From Pullulanibacillus sp. KACC 23026 (GTDB taxonomy: Bacteria; Bacillota; Bacilli; Bacillales; Sporolactobacillaceae), in assembly GCF_029094525.1 (NCBI RefSeq), contig NZ_CP119107.1, positions 558,001-622,000 of the forward strand: a stretch of 64,000 bases of DNA, in the 5' to 3' direction. Position numbers and translations under genes: made by a program. The notes under the pieces were generated by a model. That model did no database searches and was not told the DNA's origin. It worked only from the letters and a program-made list of their open reading frames with translations. Below, in pieces: positions 43,403 to 53,663 of the stretch. Numbering within the stretch: position 1 is the stretch's first letter; each line of letters begins with the position of its first letter.

Positions 43403-43528
43403 ATGGTTATTAAACGCTGTGCGAATTGTCGAGGCATTATCACCATGAAGAAGCATACCTCTAGGGATGGCCAACGCTATCACTATGTCAGATGCAACCG
43501 CTGCATGCATGAGAATTATGTGTTTTAA
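43403..43528 (+). CDS. Small zinc-ribbon protein
   Basis: A 41-residue protein with two C-x-x-C knuckles (CANC near residues 6-9 and CNRC near 31-34) around a basic strand pair (KKHTSRDGQRYHYVRC), i.e. a complete zinc ribbon. GGGGG lies seven bases before ATG. The function is unknown. It lies just before the second satellite locus. Confidence 0.62.
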   Translation: MVIKRCANCRGIITMKKHTSRDGQRYHYVRCNRCMHENYVF

Positions 43529-43599
43529 TTTCTTTCTATTGGTATTTTACAAATTAAATGGTTAAGCCTCGGGTTTTAAACTCAAAAGGTTCGGTGATT

Positions 43600-44320
43600 G
43601 TTGTTGGGTTTTGGGACAATCCTAGAAGGTGCTGTGATTTTGCTAGAAGGTCAAAGAAAAATCCCAGAAGCTTGCTTAAAAATCTTAGAAGGTTGCTCAA
43701 AAATCCGAGAAGGTCAGTGCCAGGCCCAAAGCGAGAGGGCAAAATCCTAAAAGGTCTTGGGATTTTGCCAGAAGGTCAAAGAAAAATCGAAGAAGGTTGT
43801 CCAAAAGTCGAAGAAGGTTCACGTAAAATCTGAGAAGGTCAGTGCCAGGCCTCAAGCGAGAGGGCAAAATCCGAGAAGGTGCTGGGATTTTGCCAGTAGG
43901 TTGAAGAAAAATCCAAGAAGCTTGCTCAAAAATCTTAGAAGCTTGCTCAAAAATCCGAGAAGGTCAGTGCCAGGCCTCAAGCGAGAGGGCAAAATCCTAA
44001 AAGGTCTTGGGATTTTGCTAGAAGGTCGGAGAAAAATCGAAGAAGGTTGTCCTAAAGTCGAAGAAGGTTCACGTAAAATCTGAGAAGGTCAGTGCCAAAC
44101 CAAAGGAAGAGGGCAAAATCCTAAAAGGTCTTGGGATTTTGCCAAAAGGTCGAAGAAAAATCTAAGAAGGTTGCTCAAAAGTCTTAGAAGCTTGCCAAAA
44201 AATCCGAGAAGCTCAAGTGCTGGCCACAAGCGAGAGGGCAAAATCCTAGAAGGTGCTGGGATTATGCCAGAAGGTCGAAGAAAAGTCCCAGAAGGTTGTT
44301 CAAAAATCCCAAAAGCAACC
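43600..44320. repeat. 125-bp satellite built of 21-bp modules (locus 2, inverted)
   Basis: About six units reading AGAAGG/AGAAGC every 21 bases, with four 21-base modules plus a 41-base module that contains GCCAGGCCTCAAGCGAGAGG. GAGAGGGC marks fall at 43733, 43858, 43983 and 44232 (125, 125 and 249). The reverse complement reads CTTCTCGGATTTTT, the module of the 26.9-29.4 kb locus, so this is the same satellite in opposite orientation. There is no credible gene. Confidence 0.92.
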
Positions 44321-44362
44321 CTAGTCCCAATTCAACCAATCAACCAACTCAATAATCCCACA

Positions 44363-44397
44363 TAAAAAGAGGAGTCCGCGACGGCGGGCTCCTCTTC
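44363..44397 (-). terminator. Terminator of the first LCP gene
   Basis: Minus strand: AAGAGGAG-x-CCGC / GCGG-x-CTCCTCTT with a short loop, then TTTTTA. Confidence 0.85.
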
Positions 44398-44407
44398 ACT
44401 TAAACGT

Positions 44408-45382
44408 TTATTTAAAATGTGACATGGTTTCTTCAAGGCTTGTTTGGTCGAGGACGACTTGGTCGTTGTCTCTTTGTAGAATGTCGTCATACATGGTTTG
44501 GGATGTACCTTTGATTTGGTAATACTTAATATGGGCAAGGTCGAGCTTTTTGACAGCTAGTCCGAAGCTAAGCATATCGGTTTGGGACATGTTAGTATCT
44601 GTTAAGAAATTGGACGATTGCTTAATCAGTGATGGCAAGTCGGCAATGTGCTGAGGCTTCATCGCGGTTTTAGCAATCCCCACTAGGGCACGTTCTTGAA
44701 GCTTTTGGCGACCGAAGTCTGTTCCTGGGACGGAATCCCGTTCATGGACGAGCTCGGTGACCATTTTACCATCAAGTTGCTGAGTGCCTTTTTTGATGAC
44801 CATATCTTTATCTTCTTTATACCAAGGATGTGTAAAGGTCACGTCAAATGGGACGCTGATTTCAACTTTACCAAGGACATCAACCATAGATTTGAGACCG
44901 CCATAGTTCGTTTCGGCATAATAGTTGATTGGAACACCGGTCATCTGACTAATCGTCTGAACAGCCGCAACGATTCCGTCCTTTGGTCCTTTATCAGCTT
45001 GCTCAATATACTGAACACTCGTCAGTTTTGTATAGCCATATCCCGGTACATTAATTCGAGTATCCCTTGGGATGCTGACTGCACTGATTTTATTTGTATT
45101 AAAATCAACATGGATAAGAAGAATGGAATCCGTATGACCAAGCTTGTCTCCTTTTCGCTGATCCGAACCTAATAATAAGAAGTTAACGGTCCCTGTTTTA
45201 GGCTTGACATTAGAGCTACCTGGAGAAATGACCTTTGATGCTTTGAAATGATTGGCTGGGCTTAATTTATAGTAAGCAAATGCCACTCCGCCTCCTACTA
45301 TAATGACGATGGCAAGAACACTATATAATAAACGTTTTAAAAATTTTCTACGGTTAGTTCTGCGGTGACTGCGAGTTTCCAT
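44408..45382 (-). CDS. LytR-CpsA-Psr (LCP) family ligase
   Basis: A 324-residue, single-pass membrane protein (anchor about residues 14-35) with an extracellular LCP domain: LLLGSDQRKGDKLGHTDSILL near 70-90, AVSIPRDTRINVPGYG (catalytic Arg/Asp region) near 100-115, and YGGLKSMVDVLGKVEISV near 160. LCP enzymes move wall teichoic or teichuronic acid and capsular polymers from the lipid carrier to peptidoglycan. ATG start. It lies at the left border of a glycan locus, and a close paralogue follows at 45818-46834. Confidence 0.92.
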   Translation of the reverse strand: METRSHRRTNRRKFLKRLLYSVLAIVIIVGGGVAFAYYKLSPANHFKASKVISPGSSNVKPKTGTVNFLLLGSDQRKGDKLGHTDSILLIHVDFNTNKISAVSIPRDTRINVPGYGYTKLTSVQYIEQADKGPKDGIVAAVQTISQMTGVPINYYAETNYGGLKSMVDVLGKVEISVPFDVTFTHPWYKEDKDMVIKKGTQQLDGKMVTELVHERDSVPGTDFGRQKLQERALVGIAKTAMKPQHIADLPSLIKQSSNFLTDTNMSQTDMLSFGLAVKKLDLAHIKYYQIKGTSQTMYDDILQRDNDQVVLDQTSLEETMSHFK

Positions 45383-45768
45383 GAAATCCCCCTATAACAT
45401 AAGAAAGTGGACAAAAAATATACAATTAAGTTTCCATTATACTACATATTACGACAGTCTCATAGATTATGAGACGGTTTTTAAAAGTCTATTCATTACT
45501 TTGTCAAATTTACTGCTTAACAAAAGGGACCAGTATGGATCTATTTATCAGTTGGGAAATTCATTTTTTTTATCAATGATTGCACGCATGAACCTTGACT
45601 TAGAAGGGATTCTTGAATGAACCCATATCGAGTTTCATTATATAGGTCTAACTTATCGTTAGTATCTCCAAGGCTTGACAATGAATACATTTCCGTTGGC
45701 AGGGAAAATGCTTTTTTTAGTCCACTTCGATCATTCACCCAAAGAGACACTCTATTGTATTAATTCAT

Positions 45769-45802
45769 ATAAAAAACCCTTAAAGTTTTCACTTTAAGGG
45801 TC
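45769..45802 (-). terminator. Terminator of the second LCP gene
   Basis: Minus strand: ACCCTTAAAG / CTTTAAGGGT with a six-base loop, then six T. The remaining 45383-45768 region contains no gene I accept; it should hold the promoter of the first LCP gene. Confidence 0.88.
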
Positions 45803-45817
45803 CAAGATAATTTTTAC

Positions 45818-46834
45818 TTATTTAAAATGTGACATCGCGGCATTTAAGCTTGATTGATCAAGAATGACCTCTGAATTGTTGGCTTTCAAGATATCGTCAT
45901 ACATCGTCTTAGAAGCACCTTTTATTTGATAGTACTTAATCTGCTTAGTATCGATATCCTTCATCGCCATTCCAAAACTCAAAAGATCAGAATTTGACAT
46001 GTTGGTCCCGATAAGGAAATCAGATTTTTTTTGGATAAGGTTTGGTAAATTTGTAATGTTGGCAGGTTTTAAACCTTCTTTAGCAATAGCAAGTAACACT
46101 TTTTCCTCGAGCACTTGACGGCTGTAATCGGAATGAGGAAGTGAATAACGTTCATGAACCATTTCAAAGACTTGTCTGCTTGTTAAAGTCTGAGTTCCAG
46201 CTTTGATATTCATTCCAATGTCTTCTTTATACCAAGGATGGGTAATTTTCACGTCAAATGGTACATCAACGGTTAGGTTACCACCTAGAGCATTAACCAT
46301 AGCTTGAAGTCCATCATAGTTAGTTTCTACATAATAGTTAATTGGGACTCCTGTAAGTTCACTAACAGATTGAGCGGCAGCAACCATTCCCGCTTTTTGC
46401 CCCTTTGTTGCTTGTACAATATATTGAACACTTGTTAATTTGGTATAACCGTAACCAGCCAGGTGAACACGTGTATCACGAGGGATGCTGACAGCACTTA
46501 TTTTATTTGTATTAAAGTTAACATGCATCAATATGATCGTATCCGAATGACCAGCAGAATTATTGCTTCGTTCATCTGAACCTAACATTAGAATGTTCAT
46601 AGTACCTTGCTCTTGTTTAGGTGTATCACTAGATGAATTAGGAACAGACTTGGACTCAGTTCCTGATGTATCTGAGGTTATACTGGTTACATTTTTGAAG
46701 TGATTGGTTGGTTTTAGACTATTGTAAAAGTAAGCAGCTGCTCCACCACCCACTACAATGATTGCTATTACTATTATTAAAATGACTTTCGGCCATTTCT
46801 TCTTCCTTTTTTGTCTTCTAGCAGTTCTCTCCAT
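45818..46834 (-). CDS. LytR-CpsA-Psr (LCP) family ligase
   Basis: A 338-residue paralogue of the previous gene: a basic N-terminus (RRQKRKKKW), an anchor at about 15-35, a Ser/Thr/Glu-rich spacer (residues 40-75, absent from the paralogue) and the LCP domain with MLGSDERSNNSAGHSDTIIL and AVSIPRDTRVHLAGYG. The C-termini are nearly alike (YYQIKGASKTMYDDILKAN). It has its own terminator, so the two paralogues are separate transcripts and may attach different polymers. Confidence 0.92.
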   Translation of the reverse strand: MERTARRQKRKKKWPKVILIIVIAIIVVGGGAAAYFYNSLKPTNHFKNVTSITSDTSGTESKSVPNSSSDTPKQEQGTMNILMLGSDERSNNSAGHSDTIILMHVNFNTNKISAVSIPRDTRVHLAGYGYTKLTSVQYIVQATKGQKAGMVAAAQSVSELTGVPINYYVETNYDGLQAMVNALGGNLTVDVPFDVKITHPWYKEDIGMNIKAGTQTLTSRQVFEMVHERYSLPHSDYSRQVLEEKVLLAIAKEGLKPANITNLPNLIQKKSDFLIGTNMSNSDLLSFGMAMKDIDTKQIKYYQIKGASKTMYDDILKANNSEVILDQSSLNAAMSHFK

Positions 46835-47086
46835 ATGAACCCACCCTAAATAGAATTTTAGAACTTTAGGACTAGTATATTACAAAAAACGACAAATTTA
46901 TATATCTATTTTTCAAATGTTTTACATGTTATAGTTAGCTGCTAGATTGAACGTATATTAATAATAGGTTACATAATTTTTTAAAAAAAATGTTAAATAA
47001 CGTCGGAAAAGAGTAGAAATTTCATTGTTTTCTATTACGTTTTCTATTAACCTATATTATATGTAATGAAATTTTAAAGAAACGAG

Positions 47087-49453
47087 GTGAGAATCATTAA
47101 TTGGAGAAAAACAAGGCACTTTTCTTATGCTTTTGCTCTTATGTTCTTGATGTCTGCGTTTCTGTTTATTAACAAAGCGTCGGCGGCGTCTTCGGGTCAA
47201 ACTTCTAATATTCCATTATCGGATAGTATATGGAATGGGGTATATTATTCGAACTCCGATTTTACTGGGAATGCTGTACCTATGACCACTCATACATTAA
47301 GCCTTGACTGGGGAAAAGGTGCTCCAGCAAAAGGTATTCCAGCTGACTATTTTTCAGCTATTTTTCAAAGACAAGTGTCAGTTACAGGCGGCACCTACAA
47401 ACTTGAGCTATCAGCAGATAATAAGGCAGACGTCTATGTGGATGGCAACGAGGTTTTGAAGGCATCATTAACTACAGCCTCAAAGAGTATTTCACTGTCA
47501 AAAGGTAAACATACTATTCTAGTAAAATATGTCGAACATACTTTAGGGGCTCATTTAACCCTTACTATGACACATGTCGGAACGGATACCTCAACGTCAT
47601 CTTCTTCGGATAATCAAGATCCCACAATTCCATTGTCAGATAGTATATGGAATGGGGCATATTATTCGAACTCCGATTTTACTGGGAATGCTGTACTTAT
47701 GACCACTCATACATTAAGCCTTGACTGGGGAAAGGATGCTCCAGCAAAAGGTATTCCGGCAGATTATTTTTCAGCTGTCTTTCAAAGACAAGTGTCAGTT
47801 ACAGGCGGTACTTACAAGCTGGATCTCACAGCAGATAATAAGGCAGACGTCTATATGGATGGCAACAAGGTTTTGAATGCATCATTAACTACAGCCTCAA
47901 AGAGTATTTCACTGTCAAAAGGTGAACATACTATTCTAGTAAAATATGTTGAACATACTTTAGGGGCTTCTTTAACGCTTACAATGACGCATGTCACGAC
48001 TGACAGTGGATCGTCAACGAGTTCATCTCCTCCAAAGACCCCGGGGGTAACTCTTCCATTAACAGATACAGAATGGAATGGCGTTTATTATCCGAATCAG
48101 GATTTAACAGGGACACCAGTTAAAGCTTCAACTTCCTCTTTGGACTATGATTGGGGGTCTGGTGCTCCGGCTTCAGGTATCCCAAGTGATAATTTTTCAG
48201 CTGTCTTTCAAAGAAATATCTCATTTTCAGGTGATCCAACTGACCTAGAGGTATGGGCAGATGACGGAGCTCAGGTCTATTTGGATGATAAACTTGTCAT
48301 TGACCAACTCAATAGCTCAACAGGAGGCTTTTGGCATAAAATAGTTACCCCTTCAAGCGGAGAACATAAAGTAGAAATTGTCTACGCTGATAAGACAGGG
48401 GATGCTAGTCTTCGGTTTGAGACAGGTTCACCTTATAGAACACTTGATCTTAAAGAACCATCAAATATTACAGCATCTGCGATTGAGAGCTTCTTAACCA
48501 AATACAATAGCCCGTTAGCAGACGATGCCTCAGCCTTTATCGATGCACAAAAAACATATGGGATCAATGCGACCTATCTCGTGGCGCATGCCATTTTAGA
48601 AACAGGATGGGGCAAGTCCCAGATTGCTGAGTACAAAAATAATTTGTATGGGTACAAAGCCTATGATGTTTGTCCATTTACCTGTTCGATGTACTTCCCG
48701 TCACAAGCCGACAGTATTAATTATGTCAGCTATAATGTGGCTAAGGATTATTTAAGTCCGTCCGGTTCCTATTACATTCCAGAGTATGGACCAAATCTTA
48801 TTGGGATGAATACTTATTACGCAACTGGTTCGACTTGGTATAGTTCTATCGCGTCATTGATGGAAGAGATTCAGCCGTATAAAGATGTCGAGAGCTATTA
48901 CAATTCAGCAAAAGAAATGAGTGTGACGTTGAAATCACCGGGTTCCTATGGCAGTGACATGCCTGCCTCTGTGACCAATCCTGATGAGGTCAACTTCCCT
49001 GGAGGTATAACGGCTACCGTTACAACCGATGGATTGAGCTTCAGATCAATACCTTATGTCTCGACAAGCACTTTAATTACATCTTTGGGTCTGAACACCA
49101 AAGTAACTGTGCTTGGGTACAATACCGATGTGAAATATAATTCGACTGGAAATTACGAATACCATTGGTACAGAGTTTCGGTGAATGGCAAGATAGGTTG
49201 GGTATACGGAATGTATTTGAATATACAAAACTTACTTCAAGTTGATGCCACATCGCTCAATATTCGAACTGAACCATCAGCCGGTGATACACCAACAATC
49301 ACACCTGCTCTAACCAATGATCAATACGTTCAAGTGTTATTAGATTCAAGTGGTAAACCAATTGAAGAGAACAACTTCTATGAAGTTCAAGTGCCGGGTT
49401 CAACTACAATAGGCTGGGTATCAGCTGACTATGTTGACCTCATCACCCAATAA
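47087..49453 (+). CDS. Secreted PA14-glucosaminidase-SH3 wall hydrolase
   Basis: A 788-residue exported protein: signal peptide about 1-35 (ends KASAAS), three PA14-like carbohydrate-binding domains at about 42-163, 180-305 and 322-455 (each with FSA(I/V)FQR), a glucosaminidase domain at about 470-615 (AHAILETGWGKSQIAEYKNN with catalytic Glu; NLYGYKAYD) and two SH3b domains to the end. PA14 copies 1 and 2 are almost identical in DNA. The start is unclear: GTG 47087 lies in AGGTGAG; an ATT at 47096 would be at the ideal distance from it. Confidence 0.9.
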   Translation: MRIINWRKTRHFSYAFALMFLMSAFLFINKASAASSGQTSNIPLSDSIWNGVYYSNSDFTGNAVPMTTHTLSLDWGKGAPAKGIPADYFSAIFQRQVSVTGGTYKLELSADNKADVYVDGNEVLKASLTTASKSISLSKGKHTILVKYVEHTLGAHLTLTMTHVGTDTSTSSSSDNQDPTIPLSDSIWNGAYYSNSDFTGNAVLMTTHTLSLDWGKDAPAKGIPADYFSAVFQRQVSVTGGTYKLDLTADNKADVYMDGNKVLNASLTTASKSISLSKGEHTILVKYVEHTLGASLTLTMTHVTTDSGSSTSSSPPKTPGVTLPLTDTEWNGVYYPNQDLTGTPVKASTSSLDYDWGSGAPASGIPSDNFSAVFQRNISFSGDPTDLEVWADDGAQVYLDDKLVIDQLNSSTGGFWHKIVTPSSGEHKVEIVYADKTGDASLRFETGSPYRTLDLKEPSNITASAIESFLTKYNSPLADDASAFIDAQKTYGINATYLVAHAILETGWGKSQIAEYKNNLYGYKAYDVCPFTCSMYFPSQADSINYVSYNVAKDYLSPSGSYYIPEYGPNLIGMNTYYATGSTWYSSIASLMEEIQPYKDVESYYNSAKEMSVTLKSPGSYGSDMPASVTNPDEVNFPGGITATVTTDGLSFRSIPYVSTSTLITSLGLNTKVTVLGYNTDVKYNSTGNYEYHWYRVSVNGKIGWVYGMYLNIQNLLQVDATSLNIRTEPSAGDTPTITPALTNDQYVQVLLDSSGKPIEENNFYEVQVPGSTTIGWVSADYVDLITQ

Positions 49454-49456
49454 TAG

Positions 49457-49497
49457 AAAACCGACTCGGGATTTCATGAGTCGGTTTCTTTTTTTAA
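49457..49497 (+). terminator. Terminator of the glucosaminidase gene
   Basis: AAACCGACTC / GAGTCGGTTT with a ten-base loop, then CTTTTTTT. An extended -10 (TGATATAAT, to 49760) for galU follows later; otherwise 49498-49871 shows no gene. Confidence 0.88.
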
Positions 49498-49871
49498 CAT
49501 TAATTTTGGATACATCTAAGAATAAAGAAATGGTCATCCCTAAGAATTTGGTCATGGATTTGGTTGAAAGAATGGATAAAAATACAAAAGAATACTTTTT
49601 TTATTTTATACTAAAAAATGCCATTTTATAAAGGTTAACTAGCGATGTTAGTAAGAGGCAGATTGTGTCTAATTAGAAAATCAAGAACCGTGATAGATCT
49701 TGCCCTGAAGACAAGATTCTACAAAATTCCAATACAATTTGTCAGAAAATGTGATATAATATCGACGGTTGTTATTTGTTAGTCCTTTTTTACTATGGAT
49801 TATGTTGGATTTATTAATCTCTACAATTCAATCAATGAAAAAGTAAATTTGCGAGCTGGGGGGAAGCTGTT

Positions 49872-50756
49872 TTGAAAAAAGTTAAAAAGGCGATAATTCC
49901 TGCTGCTGGTCTTGGTACGAGATTCTTACCAGCGACAAAAGCAATGCCAAAAGAAATGCTGCCCATTGTGGATAAACCAACCATTCAATATATTGTGGAA
50001 GAAGCGTTTGAATCTGGAATTGAAGATATCATCATCGTGACGGGTAAGGGAAAACGCGCAATTGAAGATCACTTTGACAATAACCTTGAGCTTGAGCAAA
50101 ACCTGGAGAAGAAGGGTAAACATAAACTCCTACAAGAAGTTAATCGCTCATCCAATGTCGACATTCATTACATTCGACAAAAAGAACCTAAGGGTTTAGG
50201 GCATGCGGTTTGGTGTGCAAGAAAATTTATTGGTGATGAACCGTTTGCTGTTTTACTTGGAGATGACATTGTTCAAGCTGAAACTCCATGCCTTCGTCAA
50301 TTAATCGACCAATATGAAGAAACTTTGTCTTCTGTGATTGGGGTACAAACCGTTTCAGAAAATCAAACCCACAGATACGGAGTTATTGATCCACTTTCGA
50401 ATAATGGCAGACGCTATCAAGTAAATAATTTCGTGGAAAAACCAGCACCAGGAACAGCACCTAGTAATTTGGCTATTATGGGCCGTTATATATTAACACC
50501 GGAAATCTTTAGATTCCTCGATGAGCAGTTGATTGGTGCAGGTGGAGAAATTCAGCTAACCGATGCTATTCAAAGATTGAATGAGATCCAACGAGTATTT
50601 GCATATGACTTCGAGGGTGAGCGTTATGATGTCGGTGAAAAGCTTGGCTTCATTCAAACAACTCTTGATATCGCACTAAAGAACGATGGGTTGAGAGATG
50701 ACTTGCTTGATTATATGAAGGACGTTTTAGAATACTATACGGTTCTCGAAAAATAA
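49872..50756 (+). CDS. galU: UTP-glucose-1-phosphate uridylyltransferase
   Basis: A 294-residue nucleotidyltransferase: UTP + glucose-1-P to UDP-glucose + PPi. It has the NTP-binding start [20 protein letters not shown], then [22 protein letters not shown] and VEKP near residue 190. UDP-glucose feeds wall polymers and glycolipids. TTG follows GGGGGGAAG; TGATATAAT at 49752-49760 is a good extended -10. It opens the glycan-synthesis part of the locus. Confidence 0.95.
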   Translation: MKKVKKAIIPAAGLGTRFLPATKAMPKEMLPIVDKPTIQYIVEEAFESGIEDIIIVTGKGKRAIEDHFDNNLELEQNLEKKGKHKLLQEVNRSSNVDIHYIRQKEPKGLGHAVWCARKFIGDEPFAVLLGDDIVQAETPCLRQLIDQYEETLSSVIGVQTVSENQTHRYGVIDPLSNNGRRYQVNNFVEKPAPGTAPSNLAIMGRYILTPEIFRFLDEQLIGAGGEIQLTDAIQRLNEIQRVFAYDFEGERYDVGEKLGFIQTTLDIALKNDGLRDDLLDYMKDVLEYYTVLEK

Positions 50757-51089
50757 AGGTGTGAACACTACCTTGGTCATTGCGGGCCAAAAGGATGAGA
50801 GAAGCTTCCTTGTTAGAATGCTATTACTTTCTACTTTTTGGGTTGCGTGTGGATGGATAATTAACAACTATAAAAACAGAACAGTGACCATAGGTTGCGT
50901 ATCCCTCGTTAATATTATTTTTGCAAGCTGTAAAGGGATCCAGAATCAATGGAAAATATTTGAAATTAAATATATCTAATTAGAAAGCCCTCTACTAAAA
51001 CGGAATGACAACAGATCGTGCTTTTTAAAAGTTTATAAGGCAGGACAATAGGTTCTGTCTTTCTTTTATGTAATAAGGAGGAATTTTGT

Positions 51090-53636
51090 TTGGGGAGAGG
51101 TATAAAAGGATTTCTGAAATTCTTGATAAATTTTATTAAAAATAAACTATCACTTGCTCAAAAGCAGAAGCTCAAAAACATGATTAGTCCAAAACAAAGG
51201 GAACTTATTACGCGAATCATGACATCTAGACAAGATGCTGTTGAGAAAGAGATAAAAACGGCAAAACGTCTGTTTCTTAATTTAGGTTTTCGTGAGCGCG
51301 GATATGAAGCATTTATGGAAAAGGTGATGGACAGCTTTAATCCAAGTCTTCAGCAAAAAGCGATTTGGGAGCTAGCCGTTTGGCATTCTGATCAGTATAC
51401 CAAAAAGGATGCAAAAAAGTCATTAGAATTATTAGAAAGACTGTCATCAAATGCTTCTACTGCTAGCGAGCACCCTGGATTTCTCGATCAAAGGGCCATT
51501 ATTCATGCAGAAAATCATGAGTATCTTGGAGATAAAAAACGGGCTAGGGAAATCATCCGATCTGCACCCGGATATGGAAAAAATCCCGATTTATTTCTTG
51601 CAATGGCCAACACCTATGTGGAAGAGGGACGTCTTCATTGGATTAACAAAGCGCTTGACTTGTACAGTTTATCAACGGTTACTCTAAAAGATTCGTCTGG
51701 TCAGCCGTTTTTTGACTCTCTGTCAGTGGCATCCTCCGATAAAAACCAGCAGCAGGTGCAAAAAGAAAAAATAACGGTTATCATGCCGGTTTATAATTCG
51801 GAGCGGGTGATTGTGACAGCTATCCAGTCTGTGTTGAATCAATCATGGGCGAACCTGGAGGTTATTGTAGTGGATGACGGTAGTACGGACAATACCGTCG
51901 AAATAATTGAAGCCTTGTTGAAAAAAGACGATCGGCTTAATCTCATGAAGTCTTCCTCAAATGGTGGAGCTTATGCAGCTCGGAATACAGCCTTAAAAGT
52001 CGCGACAGGAGATTTCGTCACCACTCACGACGCGGATGATTGGAGTCATCCGAAAAAGATGGAGATTCAGATCCGCTATTTATTGGAACATCCAGCTGTA
52101 ATTGGGAACACATCGCAGCAAGTGCGGGCGACGGATGATATGAAACTCTTCCGTAGAGGTAAGCCAGGCTACTATATCTTTGATAATATGTCTTCGTTCA
52201 TGTTCAGACGCGAACGGGTGATGAACAAGTTAGGTTACTGGGATTCCGTACGTTTCGGAGCAGATTCCGAGTTGATCCGACGCATCAAACGCTTGTATGG
52301 TGAGAAATCGGTTGTAAATCTAAAAACCGGTCCGCTTTCCTTTCAACGTCAATCCTCTGAGTCTCTCACAGCTAATGATTTCTTCGGTTACCATGGGTAT
52401 TTTATGGGAGCTAGAAAGGAATATTTTGAGAGCTTTAATTATTATCATTCTACAACTGACACTCTCTATTATGAGTTCCCGCTTACCAAACGGCCATTCG
52501 CAATTCCAGAGCCGATGAAGCCAGACCGAGCCTGTCATCCGTCACAAGTTCGTCATTTTGATGTCATTATTGTATCGGATTTTCGATTGGATGGCGGTTC
52601 TAATCTCTCAAATATTGAAGAGATCAAGGCTCAAAAAGAGAAAGGGATTCGAACTGGATTGGTTCAGTTGTCACGTTTTGACTATAATGCATCAAAGCCT
52701 ATTAATCCCAAAATCAGAGAGTTGCTGGATGGTGAGTGTGTCCAGATGATTGTATACGGTGAGAATGTGACCTGTGATCAATTAATTCTCAGATATCCGC
52801 CGATTCTTCAGGAAAAGCAGATATATGTTCCAACCATCACAGCCAACGAGGTTCATGTGATCATCAATCAAACACCTTTAAGTGATTACGGGCCAAGCGG
52901 AGTCGTTCGTTACAATTTGAAAACTTGTCAAAAAAACCTAATCTATTATTTTGGGAAAAAAGGGGTTTGGTACCCAATCGGACCATTAGTTCGAGAGACG
53001 CTGCATCAGCATCATTCAGAGGAGCTTTCGGCTATTAACCTATCAAATGAGGATTGGGTCAATATCATTAACGTCGAAGAGTGGAGAAGGACATTCGTTG
53101 GCAGAGAACGGACAGGCAAGTTGAAGCTTGGACGCCATTCGCGTGATTCAGAGGTAAAGTGGCCATCAGATAAAAAAGAACTTCTAGCCATTTATCCTGA
53201 TTCACCAAATTATGAGGTATACGTGATGGGAGGGGCTGAGACTCCCAAGAAAGTTCTTGGGAAGCTCCCACACAATTGGAAAGTCTATGATTTTGGTGCT
53301 ATGGAGGCAAAAGAGTTTTTAGCCAAGCTCGATGTGTTTGTCTATTACACTCACCCGGATTGGGTGGAGTCCTTTGGTCGAGTCATTCTGGAGGCTATGG
53401 CGGTAGGTGTACCAGTGATCATTCCAACTCAATATAAGAAATTATTTGGTGAAGCGGCGATCTATTCTACTTCAGACGATGTCCAAACACACATTGATCA
53501 GCTAATGAAAGATCCCACTTATTATGAGCAGCAGGTAACAAAGGCTTTAGAATTTGTGGAAAAACAGTTCGGCTACACCAAACATTACAACCGGCTTCAA
53601 ATAAAGCAGTGGTCGAAAGCTGCGGTTGAAATCTAA
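51090..53636 (+). CDS. Large GT2-GT4 fusion glycosyltransferase
   Basis: An 848-residue cytosolic protein: a helical, TPR-like region at about 45-210 (QKAIWELAVWHSDQYTKKDAKK in two parts), GT2 (GT-A) at about 228-450 (VIMPVYNSERV, VVDDGSTDNT, HDADDW as DxD motif) and GT4 (GT-B) at about 487-840 (HFDVIIVSDFRLDGGS, ESFGRVILE as E-x7-E motif near 759). It could add two sugars in succession. The product of 55539-58385 is a paralogue. TTG follows AAGGAGG. Between galU and this gene (50757-51089) only an unsupported 72-codon frame is seen. Confidence 0.9.
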   Translation: MGRGIKGFLKFLINFIKNKLSLAQKQKLKNMISPKQRELITRIMTSRQDAVEKEIKTAKRLFLNLGFRERGYEAFMEKVMDSFNPSLQQKAIWELAVWHSDQYTKKDAKKSLELLERLSSNASTASEHPGFLDQRAIIHAENHEYLGDKKRAREIIRSAPGYGKNPDLFLAMANTYVEEGRLHWINKALDLYSLSTVTLKDSSGQPFFDSLSVASSDKNQQQVQKEKITVIMPVYNSERVIVTAIQSVLNQSWANLEVIVVDDGSTDNTVEIIEALLKKDDRLNLMKSSSNGGAYAARNTALKVATGDFVTTHDADDWSHPKKMEIQIRYLLEHPAVIGNTSQQVRATDDMKLFRRGKPGYYIFDNMSSFMFRRERVMNKLGYWDSVRFGADSELIRRIKRLYGEKSVVNLKTGPLSFQRQSSESLTANDFFGYHGYFMGARKEYFESFNYYHSTTDTLYYEFPLTKRPFAIPEPMKPDRACHPSQVRHFDVIIVSDFRLDGGSNLSNIEEIKAQKEKGIRTGLVQLSRFDYNASKPINPKIRELLDGECVQMIVYGENVTCDQLILRYPPILQEKQIYVPTITANEVHVIINQTPLSDYGPSGVVRYNLKTCQKNLIYYFGKKGVWYPIGPLVRETLHQHHSEELSAINLSNEDWVNIINVEEWRRTFVGRERTGKLKLGRHSRDSEVKWPSDKKELLAIYPDSPNYEVYVMGGAETPKKVLGKLPHNWKVYDFGAMEAKEFLAKLDVFVYYTHPDWVESFGRVILEAMAVGVPVIIPTQYKKLFGEAAIYSTSDDVQTHIDQLMKDPTYYEQQVTKALEFVEKQFGYTKHYNRLQIKQWSKAAVEI

Positions 53637-53663
53637 CAGGATGGATTCTAGGGGGATGTAGGG

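Noticed and set aside
43558-44083. 91- and 108-codon plus-strand frames rich in Lys/Arg
   Set aside because: They are readings of the 125-bp satellite.
45381-45620. 79-codon plus-strand frame between the LCP genes
   Set aside because: It starts inside the leader of the minus-strand LCP gene and shows no domain or good ribosome site.
50761-50979. 72-codon frame after galU
   Set aside because: A GTG start with a weak AAAGGTG site is present, but no family or clear topology; it may be chance. Not listed as a gene.
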